From QHXW01 sp963847515 (GTDB lineage Bacteria > Acidobacteriota > Terriglobia > Bryobacterales > Bryobacteraceae), in NCBI GenBank assembly GCA_963847515.1, contig CAWKAA010000007.1:1054001-1118000 (forward strand): a DNA stretch of 64,000 nt, given 5' to 3'. Positions 1 through 8,370 of the stretch are shown here, one piece after another. Within the stretch, counting starts at the first letter, position 1. Each line of letters opens with the position of its first letter. The position numbers and the translations under genes were made by a program. The notes under the pieces are model-generated. The model searched no databases. It was not told the origin of the DNA and worked only from the letters and a program-made list of their open reading frames with translations.

Positions 1-78
1 AGTCGGTATGCCCCGGGAACTTCGGCGCGGGCCGTCAGCAAAGCCAGAACGGTCTCGTCCGTCTTGTTCACGCCTTGT

Positions 79-210
79 TCACGCCAGTCCGCCATTCCAT
101 TTCTCCGGCATGTCGATGCGGAATTTGGCGCCGTCGATCTCCCCAAGCTCCCTGCGAGCGGCGGCGCACAATCCGGGCAACAGGGCCTGGGCGAATATGA
201 CAGTTTTCAT
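79..210 (-). pseudogene. N-terminal remnant of an alpha/beta-hydrolase-like protein
   Basis: A 43-codon reading frame starts at ATG 210 and stops at 79. Its last third (GAKFRIDMPEKWNGGL) resembles the N-terminal strand of secreted alpha/beta hydrolases, which usually continue into a nucleophile-elbow domain. Here it stops just before a tandem 11-bp duplication (about 66-87) and the window edge, so the rest is missing or frame-shifted. I see no convincing Shine-Dalgarno site. The family assignment rests on one short segment and is weak. Confidence 0.35.
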
Positions 211-242
211 GGTGGATTACTAAACTAAATATACAGCCAGTG

Positions 243-338
243 TTGAAAAAACGGTGACAGGCAGCGCCGGCGGGGCTGGACGATGTTGAGCCGCATATCA
301 CTCGGCTTGGGGGGGCGAAGCCTATCACCGTTTTTCAA
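243..338. repeat. 96-bp MITE-like element with terminal inverted repeats
   Basis: The left end (243-262, TTGAAAAAACGGTGACAGGC) is the reverse complement of the right end (320-338), with one extra A and one C/T mismatch. The 57 bp between them contain no reading frame. The size, non-coding interior and near-perfect ends resemble a miniature inverted-repeat element. No target-site duplication is obvious and no second copy is in the window. Confidence 0.45.
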
Positions 339-357
339 GGGGCAAGAGAGGCAATTT

Positions 358-375
358 CGCAGGCTGAAGCCTGCG
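358..375. repeat. REP-like hairpin downstream of glnD
   Basis: CGCAGGC-TGAA-GCCTGCG forms a perfect 7-bp stem with a 4-nt loop, directly after the glnD stop codon at 382-384 (minus strand). There is no clear U-run, so it could be a REP-type element, a 3'-end stabiliser or a weak terminator. Confidence 0.4.
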
Positions 376-381
376 CCACCC

Positions 382-2853
382 TTATCCTCGCAACACTCCA
401 GCCAGTGCCTGCTCCAGTTCGCGCTGCTTGTCCGCGGTCAGCTTTTCGCCGCCCGCGGTCACATAGAAGACGTCGATGGCTTTGTGCGCCTCGGTGTCAA
501 TCAGCACCACGTCGATGCTCGCGCCCTGAGAAGAAATGGTGGACGCAATGTCGTAGAGCAACCCGGGCCGGTCTTCGGCGACTACCTGAATCAGCGTAGC
601 CGAGCGCGAGGCCTGGTTGTCCATGTATACCGAGGGCTCAATGCGCGCTTTGCGGCTGGGCAGCGGAACCCTAGGACGGCTACGCAACAGTTGTTTGACA
701 TCGGCGCGTCCCAGCACAGCCCGTTCTACGGTGGATTTCAGCCGGTCCACTTCGCTGGGATTCAGCTCCAGCGTCCGCAGTGGATCGGAAAACGAGAATG
801 TATCCAGCACTGTGCCGCGGCGGTTGGCGAAAGCCTCGGCTTTCAAAATGTTCATGCCGAAACTAGAGAGCGTACCCGCAACGGTGGCGAACAGGAACGG
901 CCGGTCGCCGGCTACCAGCGTCAGGCGGTAGCTTCCATTGGATTTTGTGATGTCCGCCGCGACACCGCGTGCGCGGCTATCCATCTCGAGCGACATGTGC
1001 CGTTCGATATCGCTCGCGGAATGAGTACGCAAATAGCGCGTAGGAAAGCCTTCCAGAAATGCGTCCCGTTCGGGCGAGCCGGCGTGCTCGATGCGTTCGG
1101 CGTCGAGTTCGCGGGTCAGCTCGTTGTACGTCCTCAGATAGAGCTGCCATAGCTGGTCGGCTCGCCATGAGGTCATGGCCGTGGGATTGACGGCGCTGAT
1201 ATCGGCATAGGTCACCAGCGTCAGATATTTCAGATTTTCGACCGTACCCACCTTGTGCGCCAGGTCTTGCGTGGTCGCGGGGTCATCGGGATCGCGGCTG
1301 CTCATCGCCATAGACATCTCCAGATGGCATCGGATGAGAAATGCAGCGGTAGCGCGTTCCGCCGCGGGCATCTGGATCCGCTCCATCGCGCGGTCCGCAA
1401 TGCGAAGAGACGCGTCCACGTGCCCTTCCTCGGGGCTTCCCTTCCCCACGTCATGGAACAGAAGCGCGAAAACAAGCACGCCTGGTTGCTCGATCTCGGA
1501 AAGTAGGGCGGCATACGAGGCGGCCGGCGAATCTTTTGCAGCGCGCAGCTGGGCGAGGGTCTGGATCGCGACTAGGGTATGTTCATCCACTGTGTAGCGG
1601 TGATAGAAGTCCCGGATCACCAGGCAGTCAATCTCTTCCATCTCGGGAAAGAGTGCGGTGAGGACTCCGGTCTCATGCGCGACACGGAGAGCCACGGCCG
1701 CGTGAGGAAGCGATAGCGCCTCGCCGATGGCTGGCCACAGGGACCGGGAAACCACGAAGTACCGCCGTGCCGCGGGGAGCTGCGCCGCAATGCGCTCCTC
1801 AGCTTCGAGCGAGAGCCGAAAACCATGCCGTGCGACGAATTGCAGCAAGCGCAGGAGGACTTCAGGCTCGGCTTCGATCTGCTGCGGAGCCCGCAGATAG
1901 ATACGCTCGCGCGACACTGTAAAGTCGGTGTTGGAGATCCGCGATCGGCGGTCGCGAAACTGGGAAAACAGAGAACTGGCACGAGCCTCTTCCGTCTCGA
2001 GTACTCTCAGCGCCGAGCGGTCGATGACCCGGGCATTGCGGTAGTACGCGCGCATCATCTCGGCCGGCTCACGCAGGCCCAACTGCTCCGCCACCCACTC
2101 CTGCGCATCGAAACTCAGCACGTTGGAATCGCGCTTAGCGTGGTAATGCAGGTAACCGCGCAGCTTGAAGAGAAATGCGCGGGCATCATTTAACTCCGCG
2201 ACGGGAGCCGGCGGTGCGAGCGACGTGGGCGTGGTGGTTGCAATTTGCGTCAGCCACGCGAGCAGTTGCAGATCGCGCAGCCCTCCCGGCGCCTCCTTGA
2301 CGTCGGGCTCCAGATGATAAAACGTATCGTTGAAGTGCGTATGCCGTTCACGCGTCATGCGCGACAAATGGCGGGTAAGGTTATCCCGCTGACCGTGAAC
2401 GAATCGCGGAAGCTTCTGGACGAGCGAGCCATAAACGCCGGCATCTCCGGTCAGGTATCGCTGATCCAGCAGGCTGATGTTCAGCTCAATATTGCTGTCA
2501 TGAAGCTCCGAACATTCGGCCGGCGTGCGCACTGAATGGCTCACGCGCAGCCCGGCATCCCACAATTGCTGCAGAAATCCGGAAATGGAATCTTTCAATC
2601 CCGCGGCAGCTTTGTCGTTTGCGAATAGCAACAACAGATCCACATCCGAGTAGGGAAACAGCTGGCGCCGCCCGTAACCACCTACGGCCAGTAACGCAGT
2701 TACGCCGGGCGCGGCTTTGGCGAGATGATGAGCCCAGGATTTTTGGACCAGCACGTCGACCGCTGCGGTGCGCTCCTCGAGCGCACGCAGGGGGTCAAAG
2801 AGCTGCTTCTCCGCGATCGTCATTGCGGATCCGAATGGCTTCGGCGACGTCAT
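382..2853 (-). CDS. glnD: [Protein-PII] uridylyltransferase / uridylyl-removing enzyme
   Basis: Senses glutamine and adds or removes UMP on PII, in the cytoplasm. Visible order: N-terminal nucleotidyltransferase motif (GGYGRRQLFPYSDVD, about residues 56-70), PII-UTase helical domain, HD domain (HDVGKG, about 465-470), then two C-terminal ACT domains (about 650-720 and 755-823) that bind glutamine in this family. At 823 residues it is slightly shorter than the enterobacterial protein of about 890. The start at 2853 lies inside glnB; an internal ATG at 2823 is an alternative. It is the last gene of the amtB-glnB-glnD operon, next to its own substrate, so the assignment is secure. Confidence 0.93.
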   Translation of the reverse strand: MTSPKPFGSAMTIAEKQLFDPLRALEERTAAVDVLVQKSWAHHLAKAAPGVTALLAVGGYGRRQLFPYSDVDLLLLFANDKAAAGLKDSISGFLQQLWDAGLRVSHSVRTPAECSELHDSNIELNISLLDQRYLTGDAGVYGSLVQKLPRFVHGQRDNLTRHLSRMTRERHTHFNDTFYHLEPDVKEAPGGLRDLQLLAWLTQIATTTPTSLAPPAPVAELNDARAFLFKLRGYLHYHAKRDSNVLSFDAQEWVAEQLGLREPAEMMRAYYRNARVIDRSALRVLETEEARASSLFSQFRDRRSRISNTDFTVSRERIYLRAPQQIEAEPEVLLRLLQFVARHGFRLSLEAEERIAAQLPAARRYFVVSRSLWPAIGEALSLPHAAVALRVAHETGVLTALFPEMEEIDCLVIRDFYHRYTVDEHTLVAIQTLAQLRAAKDSPAASYAALLSEIEQPGVLVFALLFHDVGKGSPEEGHVDASLRIADRAMERIQMPAAERATAAFLIRCHLEMSMAMSSRDPDDPATTQDLAHKVGTVENLKYLTLVTYADISAVNPTAMTSWRADQLWQLYLRTYNELTRELDAERIEHAGSPERDAFLEGFPTRYLRTHSASDIERHMSLEMDSRARGVAADITKSNGSYRLTLVAGDRPFLFATVAGTLSSFGMNILKAEAFANRRGTVLDTFSFSDPLRTLELNPSEVDRLKSTVERAVLGRADVKQLLRSRPRVPLPSRKARIEPSVYMDNQASRSATLIQVVAEDRPGLLYDIASTISSQGASIDVVLIDTEAHKAIDVFYVTAGGEKLTADKQRELEQALAGVLRG

Positions 2854-3133
2854 AGATGAAAACCTTGCCGTCGCCGATCTTGCCCGTGCGCGCCGCCGAG
2901 GTCAGCGTGCGCAGCACTTCTTCCAACCGAGCATCAGCAACCACCAGCTCCAGTTTCATTTTCGGCAGCAGGTCCACGTTGTATTCCTGGCCCCGGTAAA
3001 CCTCTTTGTGGCCTTTCTGCCTGCCGTGCCCGCGCACTTCGGTGATGGTCATCCCGTCGATGCCAATGGCCTTGAGCGCCTCTTTGACTGGCTCCAGTTT
3101 GAACGGCTGAATAATGGCTTCAATTTTCTTCAT
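2795..3133 (-). CDS. glnB: Nitrogen regulatory protein PII
   Basis: A 112-residue trimeric signal protein binding ATP/ADP and 2-oxoglutarate, which controls AmtB and nitrogen assimilation. The T-loop carries Tyr51 (GQEYNVDLLPK), the residue uridylylated by GlnD. The C-terminal segment (GKIGDGKVFIYDV) is the canonical PII signature. The start overlaps the end of amtB by 14 nt and the 3' end overlaps glnD, which indicates translational coupling. Linkage to amtB would normally suggest the name glnK, but with a single PII in view glnB/glnK cannot be separated. Confidence 0.95.
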   Translation of the reverse strand: MKKIEAIIQPFKLEPVKEALKAIGIDGMTITEVRGHGRQKGHKEVYRGQEYNVDLLPKMKLELVVADARLEEVLRTLTSAARTGKIGDGKVFIYDVAEAIRIRNDDRGEAAL

Positions 3134-4550
3134 CGCAACATTCCTTGAGTGGATGCCCCTCGATCCAGTTAAGCATCATGACTCGAAAAAGTAACCTTCT
3201 TCGCCATGCATGGCTAAGATCGAGGCCCTCGATCTCTTGTTCTTGATCCACCCGTAAACCGACCACGGCGTCACAGATCTTCAGGATAATTAAAGTCCCT
3301 ACGATGGCCAGCCCCCAGGCGATGGCCGTCCCGATCACCTGATTCAGCACCTGCCCGGGATTGCCGTCCACCCAACCGAGAGGCAGCACTTTGCCGGCGG
3401 AATCTTTGAAACTGTCATTGATGGCGCTGGTCGCAAAAACTCCGGTGATTACCGCACCTAACGTGCCGCCTGCGCCATGCACACCGAAGGCATCGAGGGA
3501 ATCGTCATAACCGAATTTGTGCTTTACCAGCGTGGCCATGAAATAGCAGACGATCCCCGCGAGGAATCCGATCACCAGCGCCGGAAAGGGCTGCACGAAG
3601 CCGGATGCCGGGGTGATGGCCACCAGCCCCGCGACGCAGCCGGAAATGGCTCCTAGAACGCTGGGTTTGCCGGAGCGAATCCACTCCGCCAACATCCAGC
3701 CAAGCGTCGCTGCCGCGGCACCGAAATGAGTTGCGACGAATGCGCTCGTCGCCAGACCGGAAGCCGCCAGCGCACTGCCTGCGTTAAATCCGAACCAGCC
3801 CACCCAAAGCAGACACGCGCCGATCACGCTCAGTACGACGCTATGCGGCTTCATCTGCAGCTGCGGATAGCCCACCCGCTTGCCCAGATACAACGCGCAG
3901 ATCAGCGCCGAAACCCCCGATGTGATATGAACCACTGTGCCACCGGCGAAATCAAAGCAAGGAACCTTGCCGCCCAACGCGGCGTTCAGGAATCCGCCCT
4001 TGCCCCACACCATGTGCGCCATCGGAAAGTAGACGATCAAGGCCCATGAGACCGTGAACAGCAGCATGGCGCTGAATTTCATACGCTCGGCGAAGGCGCC
4101 CGAGATCAAAGCGGGTGTGATGATGGCGAACATGAGCTGGTACACCATATAAGTCTGCTGCGGGATGGTCCCGGCATAGTCCGGATTGGGAGCGACCCCC
4201 ACGCCACGGAGAAATGCGTAGCGCAAATCGCCGATCACGGGGTTGCCCTCGGCAAATACCAGGCTGTAACCGACGATGGCCCACAGCACCGTAATCACCG
4301 CCATCAGGATGAAGCTCTGCATCATCGTGCCCAACACGTTCTTGCGGCGAACCAGCCCCCCGTAAAAGAGCGCCAGGCCCGGCCCCGTCATCATCAGCAC
4401 CAGGGCTGCCGAAGTGAGCATCCAGGCGTTGTCGCCGGCACTCTGGGCCGACTTTACAGCGCTGTCGAGCGCTGTCAGCCGTGCATCTATGCTTTGCGGC
4501 GCCTGCGCCATCGCCGCCACGGAAAACACAAGTAGGGTCAAGAACTTCAT
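3120..4550 (-). CDS. amtB: Ammonium transporter (Amt/MEP family)
   Basis: A 476-residue inner-membrane ammonium channel. It has an N-terminal signal peptide (residues 1-17, ending near AMAQA), as known for AmtB, then about 11 membrane segments. The twin pore histidines are visible in GGTVVHITSG and FGVHGAGGTLGA. Two segments, TGPGLALFYGG and ISGAFAERM, are typical of the family. The cytoplasmic C-terminus is the docking site for PII, whose gene overlaps the stop. It is the first gene of a nitrogen operon with a likely sigma70 promoter upstream (4584-4612). Confidence 0.95.
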   Translation of the reverse strand: MKFLTLLVFSVAAMAQAPQSIDARLTALDSAVKSAQSAGDNAWMLTSAALVLMMTGPGLALFYGGLVRRKNVLGTMMQSFILMAVITVLWAIVGYSLVFAEGNPVIGDLRYAFLRGVGVAPNPDYAGTIPQQTYMVYQLMFAIITPALISGAFAERMKFSAMLLFTVSWALIVYFPMAHMVWGKGGFLNAALGGKVPCFDFAGGTVVHITSGVSALICALYLGKRVGYPQLQMKPHSVVLSVIGACLLWVGWFGFNAGSALAASGLATSAFVATHFGAAAATLGWMLAEWIRSGKPSVLGAISGCVAGLVAITPASGFVQPFPALVIGFLAGIVCYFMATLVKHKFGYDDSLDAFGVHGAGGTLGAVITGVFATSAINDSFKDSAGKVLPLGWVDGNPGQVLNQVIGTAIAWGLAIVGTLIILKICDAVVGLRVDQEQEIEGLDLSHAWRRRLLFRVMMLNWIEGHPLKECCDEEN

Positions 4551-4583
4551 TCCAGATTCCTTTTTCGGGTTACAAACCGAGCT

Positions 4584-4612
4584 AGTGTACTATTATTCAT
4601 CCAGGGCTCCAA
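4584..4612 (-). promoter_or_regulatory. Putative sigma70 promoter of amtB-glnB-glnD
   Basis: Read on the minus strand, TTGGAG (4612-4607) and TACACT (4589-4584) are separated by exactly 17 bp, about 35 bp upstream of the amtB start. I searched for a sigma54 -24/-12 element here, which would be expected for nitrogen control in proteobacteria, and did not find one with correct spacing. Confidence 0.45.
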
Positions 4613-4698
4613 CTGGCGGGAATGAAGGTTTCTATACGCCCGATTGAAAATTTCTATTCCGGGCGACGAATAGCAGAAACCGAAATTTTGGCCGCAAA

Positions 4699-4712
4699 TG
4701 AATGCGCATTCA
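4699..4712. promoter_or_regulatory. 14-bp perfect palindrome upstream of amtB
   Basis: TGAATGCGCATTCA is perfectly self-complementary and lies about 90 bp upstream of the predicted -35 element of amtB and about 80 bp before the divergent small gene at 4791. The position suits an operator, but no regulator is identified. Confidence 0.3.
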
Positions 4713-4790
4713 CGCCAATGATATTTTAGACACTACCGGCCTTGCCATGGAGTTGCGCAAGTGACATATTCCTATACAGCGGAGGTTTGC

Positions 4791-4994
4791 ATGCGCGCGG
4801 ATCAGGCACAGGTTACCTGGGACGAGAAAAATAAGAACTGGCTCGTGAGAATCACGATTGGCGAGGAGGTCATTCGCCGCCACTCGAAATCAGCGAAGGA
4901 TACCGATGACCAAACCCTGCGATCTCTGGCAGTCAAGGTAGCGCAGGAAGAGGGCTACGAACTGGAACCGGGCAAGGTAACCGTCGGCGGGTAG
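4791..4994 (+). CDS. Small conserved-looking hypothetical protein
   Basis: A 67-residue soluble, acidic protein starting at ATG 4791, chosen because GGAGG (4781-4785) lies 5 nt upstream. An in-frame ATG at 4761 has no such site. The sequence begins MRADQAQVTWDEKNKNWLV and has no signal peptide, membrane segment or Cys pair. It looks like a short beta-alpha protein. It is divergent from amtB. Function unknown. Confidence 0.6.
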   Translation: MRADQAQVTWDEKNKNWLVRITIGEEVIRRHSKSAKDTDDQTLRSLAVKVAQEEGYELEPGKVTVGG

Positions 4995-5084
4995 CCGTAC
5001 GTGCTCCCTATCACTCCTTTTTTTTCTCTGGCCGCCTTGCAGGCGCTCGTTGAGTGATACCATAGACGGTCCTGAGGAGAATCC

Positions 5085-5411
5085 ATGAAAGCTAAGAAGG
5101 CCTTGAAGCGGTTGAACAAGGTGGAATCATTGCTGTCCAACGTCATCGAACAGTTTCCAGACAGCGCACGCGGATTACGAGACTTGCTTGACTCCGCAAG
5201 ATCGTCCGTCGTTCGAGCCAAAGAGACGGTTGGCGCCCGAGTAGCGAGGGCCGCGAAAAAGCCACCCGCCCGGGCCCAGCAATCCCGGTTGGGACGTCTC
5301 AGCGCCGAGGGACGGAAACGAATCTCGTTGGCCGCCAAGCGGCGGTGGGCATTGGCCAAGAGGAAGGGCGTCCACGCCGTGACCGGGCGGAAGTTGAGCA
5401 AAACGGCGTAG
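5085..5411 (+). CDS. Hypothetical basic protein with Lys/Arg-rich C-terminus
   Basis: A 108-residue protein whose start is preceded by GAGGAG at good spacing. The first 50 residues are predicted helical. The C-terminal half is strongly basic, with RLSAEGRKRISLAAKRRWA, a pattern like NUMOD3 or AT-hook-type DNA-contacting tails. This suggests a nucleic-acid-binding protein, but no fold is recognised. It sits alone between the amtB region and the phoH promoter. Confidence 0.55.
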   Translation: MKAKKALKRLNKVESLLSNVIEQFPDSARGLRDLLDSARSSVVRAKETVGARVARAAKKPPARAQQSRLGRLSAEGRKRISLAAKRRWALAKRKGVHAVTGRKLSKTA

Positions 5412-5443
5412 TTCTGCGTCTGGGAACCTGCCGCTCAGGGCCG

Positions 5444-5472
5444 TTGAGCCACCTGCCTCGCTTTGATATAAT
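5444..5472 (+). promoter_or_regulatory. Sigma70 promoter of the phoH-mutS2 operon
   Basis: TTGAGC (5444-5449), a 17-bp spacer and a perfect TATAAT (5467-5472). The predicted transcript has a leader of about 135 nt before phoH. It is the best-scoring promoter by eye in the window and would drive the eight-gene overlapping run that follows. Confidence 0.7.
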
Positions 5473-5613
5473 GCGTATAGATGCTAGGTAATCGAGCCCG
5501 GAATAACGGGCGTCGGGCGTCATCCCTCTCCAGCCATATCCGCGTGTTCGCGCGCGTCCTGCCTGAGTGCGCGCCTATCCATGTGTAATCGGAGGTATGC
5601 AGATACCCTCTAA

Positions 5614-6657
5614 ATGAAAGCCAGCGTACCCATCGTCCGCGGAATTGAAAGCTTGTTTGGTACTCGCGACGAGAACATTCGCCTCCTCGAATCCGGCCTT
5701 AGTATCAATACCCAGCTTATAGACGACTCGCTCGAGATAGAAGGCGAGCCCGCTAATGTAGCGCGCGCGGAGAACATTCTCGAAGATTATGCCGCGCTGG
5801 TTCGCGAAGGCCACGTGTTTAACAACGGGGACCTCAACAGTTACCTGCGGGTTTGCACCGAGGATCCGGACGTGAGCTTGCGAGCCCTGGTGTCGAGCGG
5901 GCGCCAGCGTACCTTCGGTAAGAAACTGCTTGCGCCAAAGACGGTCAACCAGCGCCGTTATATGGAAGCGATCGAACGCAATGACCTGGTATTCGGAGTG
6001 GGTCCAGCGGGCACGGGAAAAACCTACCTGGCGGTGGCCATGGGGATCTCGGCGCTGCTTTCAAAAAGGGTGAGCCGAATCATTTTGACACGGCCCGCGG
6101 TCGAAGCCGGCGAACGGCTGGGCTTTCTGCCCGGAACCTTGCAGGAGAAAGTGGATCCCTACCTGCGGCCACTGTACGATGCGCTGCACGACATGCTGGA
6201 CCCTGAGAAAGTAGAAAAACTGCTGGAGCGCTCCATCATCGAGGTCGCTCCCATCGCGTTCATGCGTGGTCGGACGCTCAACGACAGTTTCATCATTCTC
6301 GATGAGGCCCAAAACTCCACGGCCGAGCAAATGAAGATGGTGCTCACGCGCCAGGGCTGCAACTCCAAGATGGTGGTGAACGGCGACGTAACCCAGATTG
6401 ACCTGCCCATGGGCAGGCGCAGCGGCCTGCTGGATGCGCTGGATGTTCTCCGCGGCGTTACCGGCATTAGTTTTATCAGTTTCGACGAGCGCGATGTGGT
6501 GCGGCACAGCTTGGTCCAGCGCATCGTGAAGGCTTACGAAAAATACAATGAGATGGTGGGCGCCGGAAGGCAACTCACTCTCAAGCTCACTGACAACGGA
6601 GCTGACGCGGCTCCCGCGGCCTCAACCGAAAACGTCACGGAAGTCCCCAACGCCTGA
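5614..6657 (+). CDS. phoH: PhoH family ATPase
   Basis: A 347-residue cytoplasmic P-loop ATPase of the PhoH/YbeZ type, which in other bacteria partners YbeY in 16S rRNA maturation and stress-linked RNA metabolism. Walker A is GPAGTGKTYLA and Walker B is FIILDEAQN. An N-terminal domain of about 110 residues precedes the ATPase core. The start is fixed by a stop codon (TAA 5611-5613) directly before ATG 5614. A 6-codon ORF (ATG 5597) ends in TGA overlapping this ATG. The ybeY gene follows immediately, which matches the conserved phoH-ybeY-corC-era order. Confidence 0.92.
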   Translation: MKASVPIVRGIESLFGTRDENIRLLESGLSINTQLIDDSLEIEGEPANVARAENILEDYAALVREGHVFNNGDLNSYLRVCTEDPDVSLRALVSSGRQRTFGKKLLAPKTVNQRRYMEAIERNDLVFGVGPAGTGKTYLAVAMGISALLSKRVSRIILTRPAVEAGERLGFLPGTLQEKVDPYLRPLYDALHDMLDPEKVEKLLERSIIEVAPIAFMRGRTLNDSFIILDEAQNSTAEQMKMVLTRQGCNSKMVVNGDVTQIDLPMGRRSGLLDALDVLRGVTGISFISFDERDVVRHSLVQRIVKAYEKYNEMVGAGRQLTLKLTDNGADAAPAASTENVTEVPNA

Positions 6658-6667
6658 GGGCGTTTCC

Positions 6668-7114
6668 ATGCCTGGTTCCGAACCAATGGTTCTTATGCGT
6701 CGCGGTCCATCCGGATTGCAGCGTGGTTTCCTTGAGACCTTCGCGCACCGGTTGTGTACGCACGTCGCCAGCGGCCGCTGGTTCCAGTGCCTGATTACAA
6801 ATGATCGCGAACTGCAAAGACTGAACCGGCAGTTTTTGGGGAAGAACTATCCAGCCGACGTCCTGTCCTTTCCTGTGAAGGAAAACCCGGTAACGCTGGG
6901 AGAGATTGCCATTTCTTACCAGCGAGCCCGCGAGCAGGCTCGCGCGTTTGGCCATTCGGTCAAAGATGAGGTTTGCATCCTCATGCTGCATGGCGTGCTG
7001 CACCTTGTGGGCATGGACCACGAGCGAGATCGCGGCGCCATGGCTCGTGCCGAGATTGCCTGGCGAAACAAGCTGGAACTGCCCGCGGGTTTGATCGAGA
7101 GGGTAAGCGCGTGA
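6668..7114 (+). CDS. ybeY: Endoribonuclease YbeY
   Basis: A 148-residue zinc-dependent RNase for 16S rRNA 3'-end maturation and ribosome quality control. The signature HGVLHLVGMDH supplies the three zinc-binding histidines near residues 115-125. Start 6668 is chosen because GAGGG (6656-6660) lies 7 nt upstream; a longer frame extends into phoH. The stop overlaps the next gene by GTGA. The PhoH partner lies directly upstream. Confidence 0.92.
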   Translation: MPGSEPMVLMRRGPSGLQRGFLETFAHRLCTHVASGRWFQCLITNDRELQRLNRQFLGKNYPADVLSFPVKENPVTLGEIAISYQRAREQARAFGHSVKDEVCILMLHGVLHLVGMDHERDRGAMARAEIAWRNKLELPAGLIERVSA

Positions 7115-8370
7115 CCTGGGTACTGTTCGGCGCTACTGCCGTCGCCGTGTTTCTTCTGGCGCTGGCCAGTTCCGTGCAGCTCCTTTACCTGGAAAGTCTG
7201 CGGCTGCGCACGCGCGATCTGCCCGCCTTGGAATTTTTCAAGAGCACGCTCGAAAATAAGATCGGACTCCAGACCGACCAAGGGGCTCTGTCATTTTCCC
7301 TTCTCAAGCACGTAATTCTGGCGCTGCTGGGTGTGCTGGTGCTGGGCTCTTTCCTCGGCCGTGGCATTACGTGGCCGACTTTTCTCGAAGCCTGCTGTAC
7401 TTCGCTGGCGCTGATGCTCATTGCCGGCTATGCCATACCGCAAGTCTCGTACCAGCGCTCGGCCGGCCGTTGGCTCGCGCCGCTGGTACCCCTGCTGAGC
7501 GGTCTCGCGCTGGCGATGAAACCTGTAACTGGCATAGTCAATTTCTTCTATTCGCTCCTGGAGATCGCCGATGAAAAGAACGGCAGTGAGGAGCCGGCCA
7601 CTCAAGCGGAAAACATAGAGGCGCTGATCTCCGCCGGGACCGAGGAAGGGCTGATCGAAGAGGAAGATCGCAAGCTGATCCAGTCTGTGGTGGAGTTCGG
7701 CGACAAAGTGGTTCGCGAGGTGATGACGCCGCGCCCCAACATCGTAGCCATTTCAGCGGATTCCACTTTGGAACAATTGCGGCAACTGGTCATCAACGAA
7801 CAGTATTCGCGCATTCCGGTTTACGAAGGATCCATCGATCAGGTCATCGGTTTCGTGCATGCGCGGGACATGTTCGAGCTGGAAGAGGACGAGCGTACAC
7901 GGCACAGCGTGCGCGAGCTGATGCGGCCCATCCGTTTCGTGCCCGAAACCAAACCCGTCAACGATCTTATGCGCGAAATGCAAGCGGACAACACCCACAT
8001 GGTGATCGTGGTGGACGAATACGGCAACACCGCGGGTCTGGCCACCATGGAGGATTTAGTGGAGGTGATATTGGGCGAGATCCGCGACGAACACGAACCG
8101 GATTCGGACGTGAAAGAGGACGGCTCAGGCGGCTATATCGTCTCCGGCAATTTTGATCTCGCGCGCCTTGCAGGCATGCTGGAGTTCCGGCCGCAGGGCG
8201 AGATTGAATCTACCACTGTAGGCGGCCTGGTAACCGAGTGGCTGGGGCGCGTACCGCAACCGGGAGAGTCCGTGGAGCGCGACGGAATCCGCATCGACGT
8301 ACTGGCGAGCGATGAATTGCGCGTCGAGCAAGTGCGTGTCCAGCGGCGGCAAGCTGTGGCGCATGAGTGA
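7111..8370 (+). CDS. CorC/HlyC-family CNNM-CBS transport-associated protein
   Basis: A 419-residue membrane protein starting at GTG 7111, which overlaps the ybeY stop. Order: N-terminal hydrophobic segments (about residues 5-25, 65-80, 90-115), linker with AENIEALISAGTEEGLIEEED, CBS pair (REVMTPRPNIVAI and VRELMRPIRFVPETK), and a C-terminal CorC/HlyC FAD-binding-like domain. Family members are linked to Mg/Co homeostasis, and in this operon type also to the neighbour of YbeY. Usually called HlyC/CorC, not haemolysin. Confidence 0.88.
   Translation: MTWVLFGATAVAVFLLALASSVQLLYLESLRLRTRDLPALEFFKSTLENKIGLQTDQGALSFSLLKHVILALLGVLVLGSFLGRGITWPTFLEACCTSLALMLIAGYAIPQVSYQRSAGRWLAPLVPLLSGLALAMKPVTGIVNFFYSLLEIADEKNGSEEPATQAENIEALISAGTEEGLIEEEDRKLIQSVVEFGDKVVREVMTPRPNIVAISADSTLEQLRQLVINEQYSRIPVYEGSIDQVIGFVHARDMFELEEDERTRHSVRELMRPIRFVPETKPVNDLMREMQADNTHMVIVVDEYGNTAGLATMEDLVEVILGEIRDEHEPDSDVKEDGSGGYIVSGNFDLARLAGMLEFRPQGEIESTTVGGLVTEWLGRVPQPGESVERDGIRIDVLASDELRVEQVRVQRRQAVAHE

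Noticed and set aside
4551..4760. Possible sigma54 promoter for amtB (TGGC near GC on the minus strand, about 4690-4715)
   Set aside because: GG to GC spacing is 9, not the required 10, and the flanking consensus is poor; a sigma70-like element closer to the gene is better.
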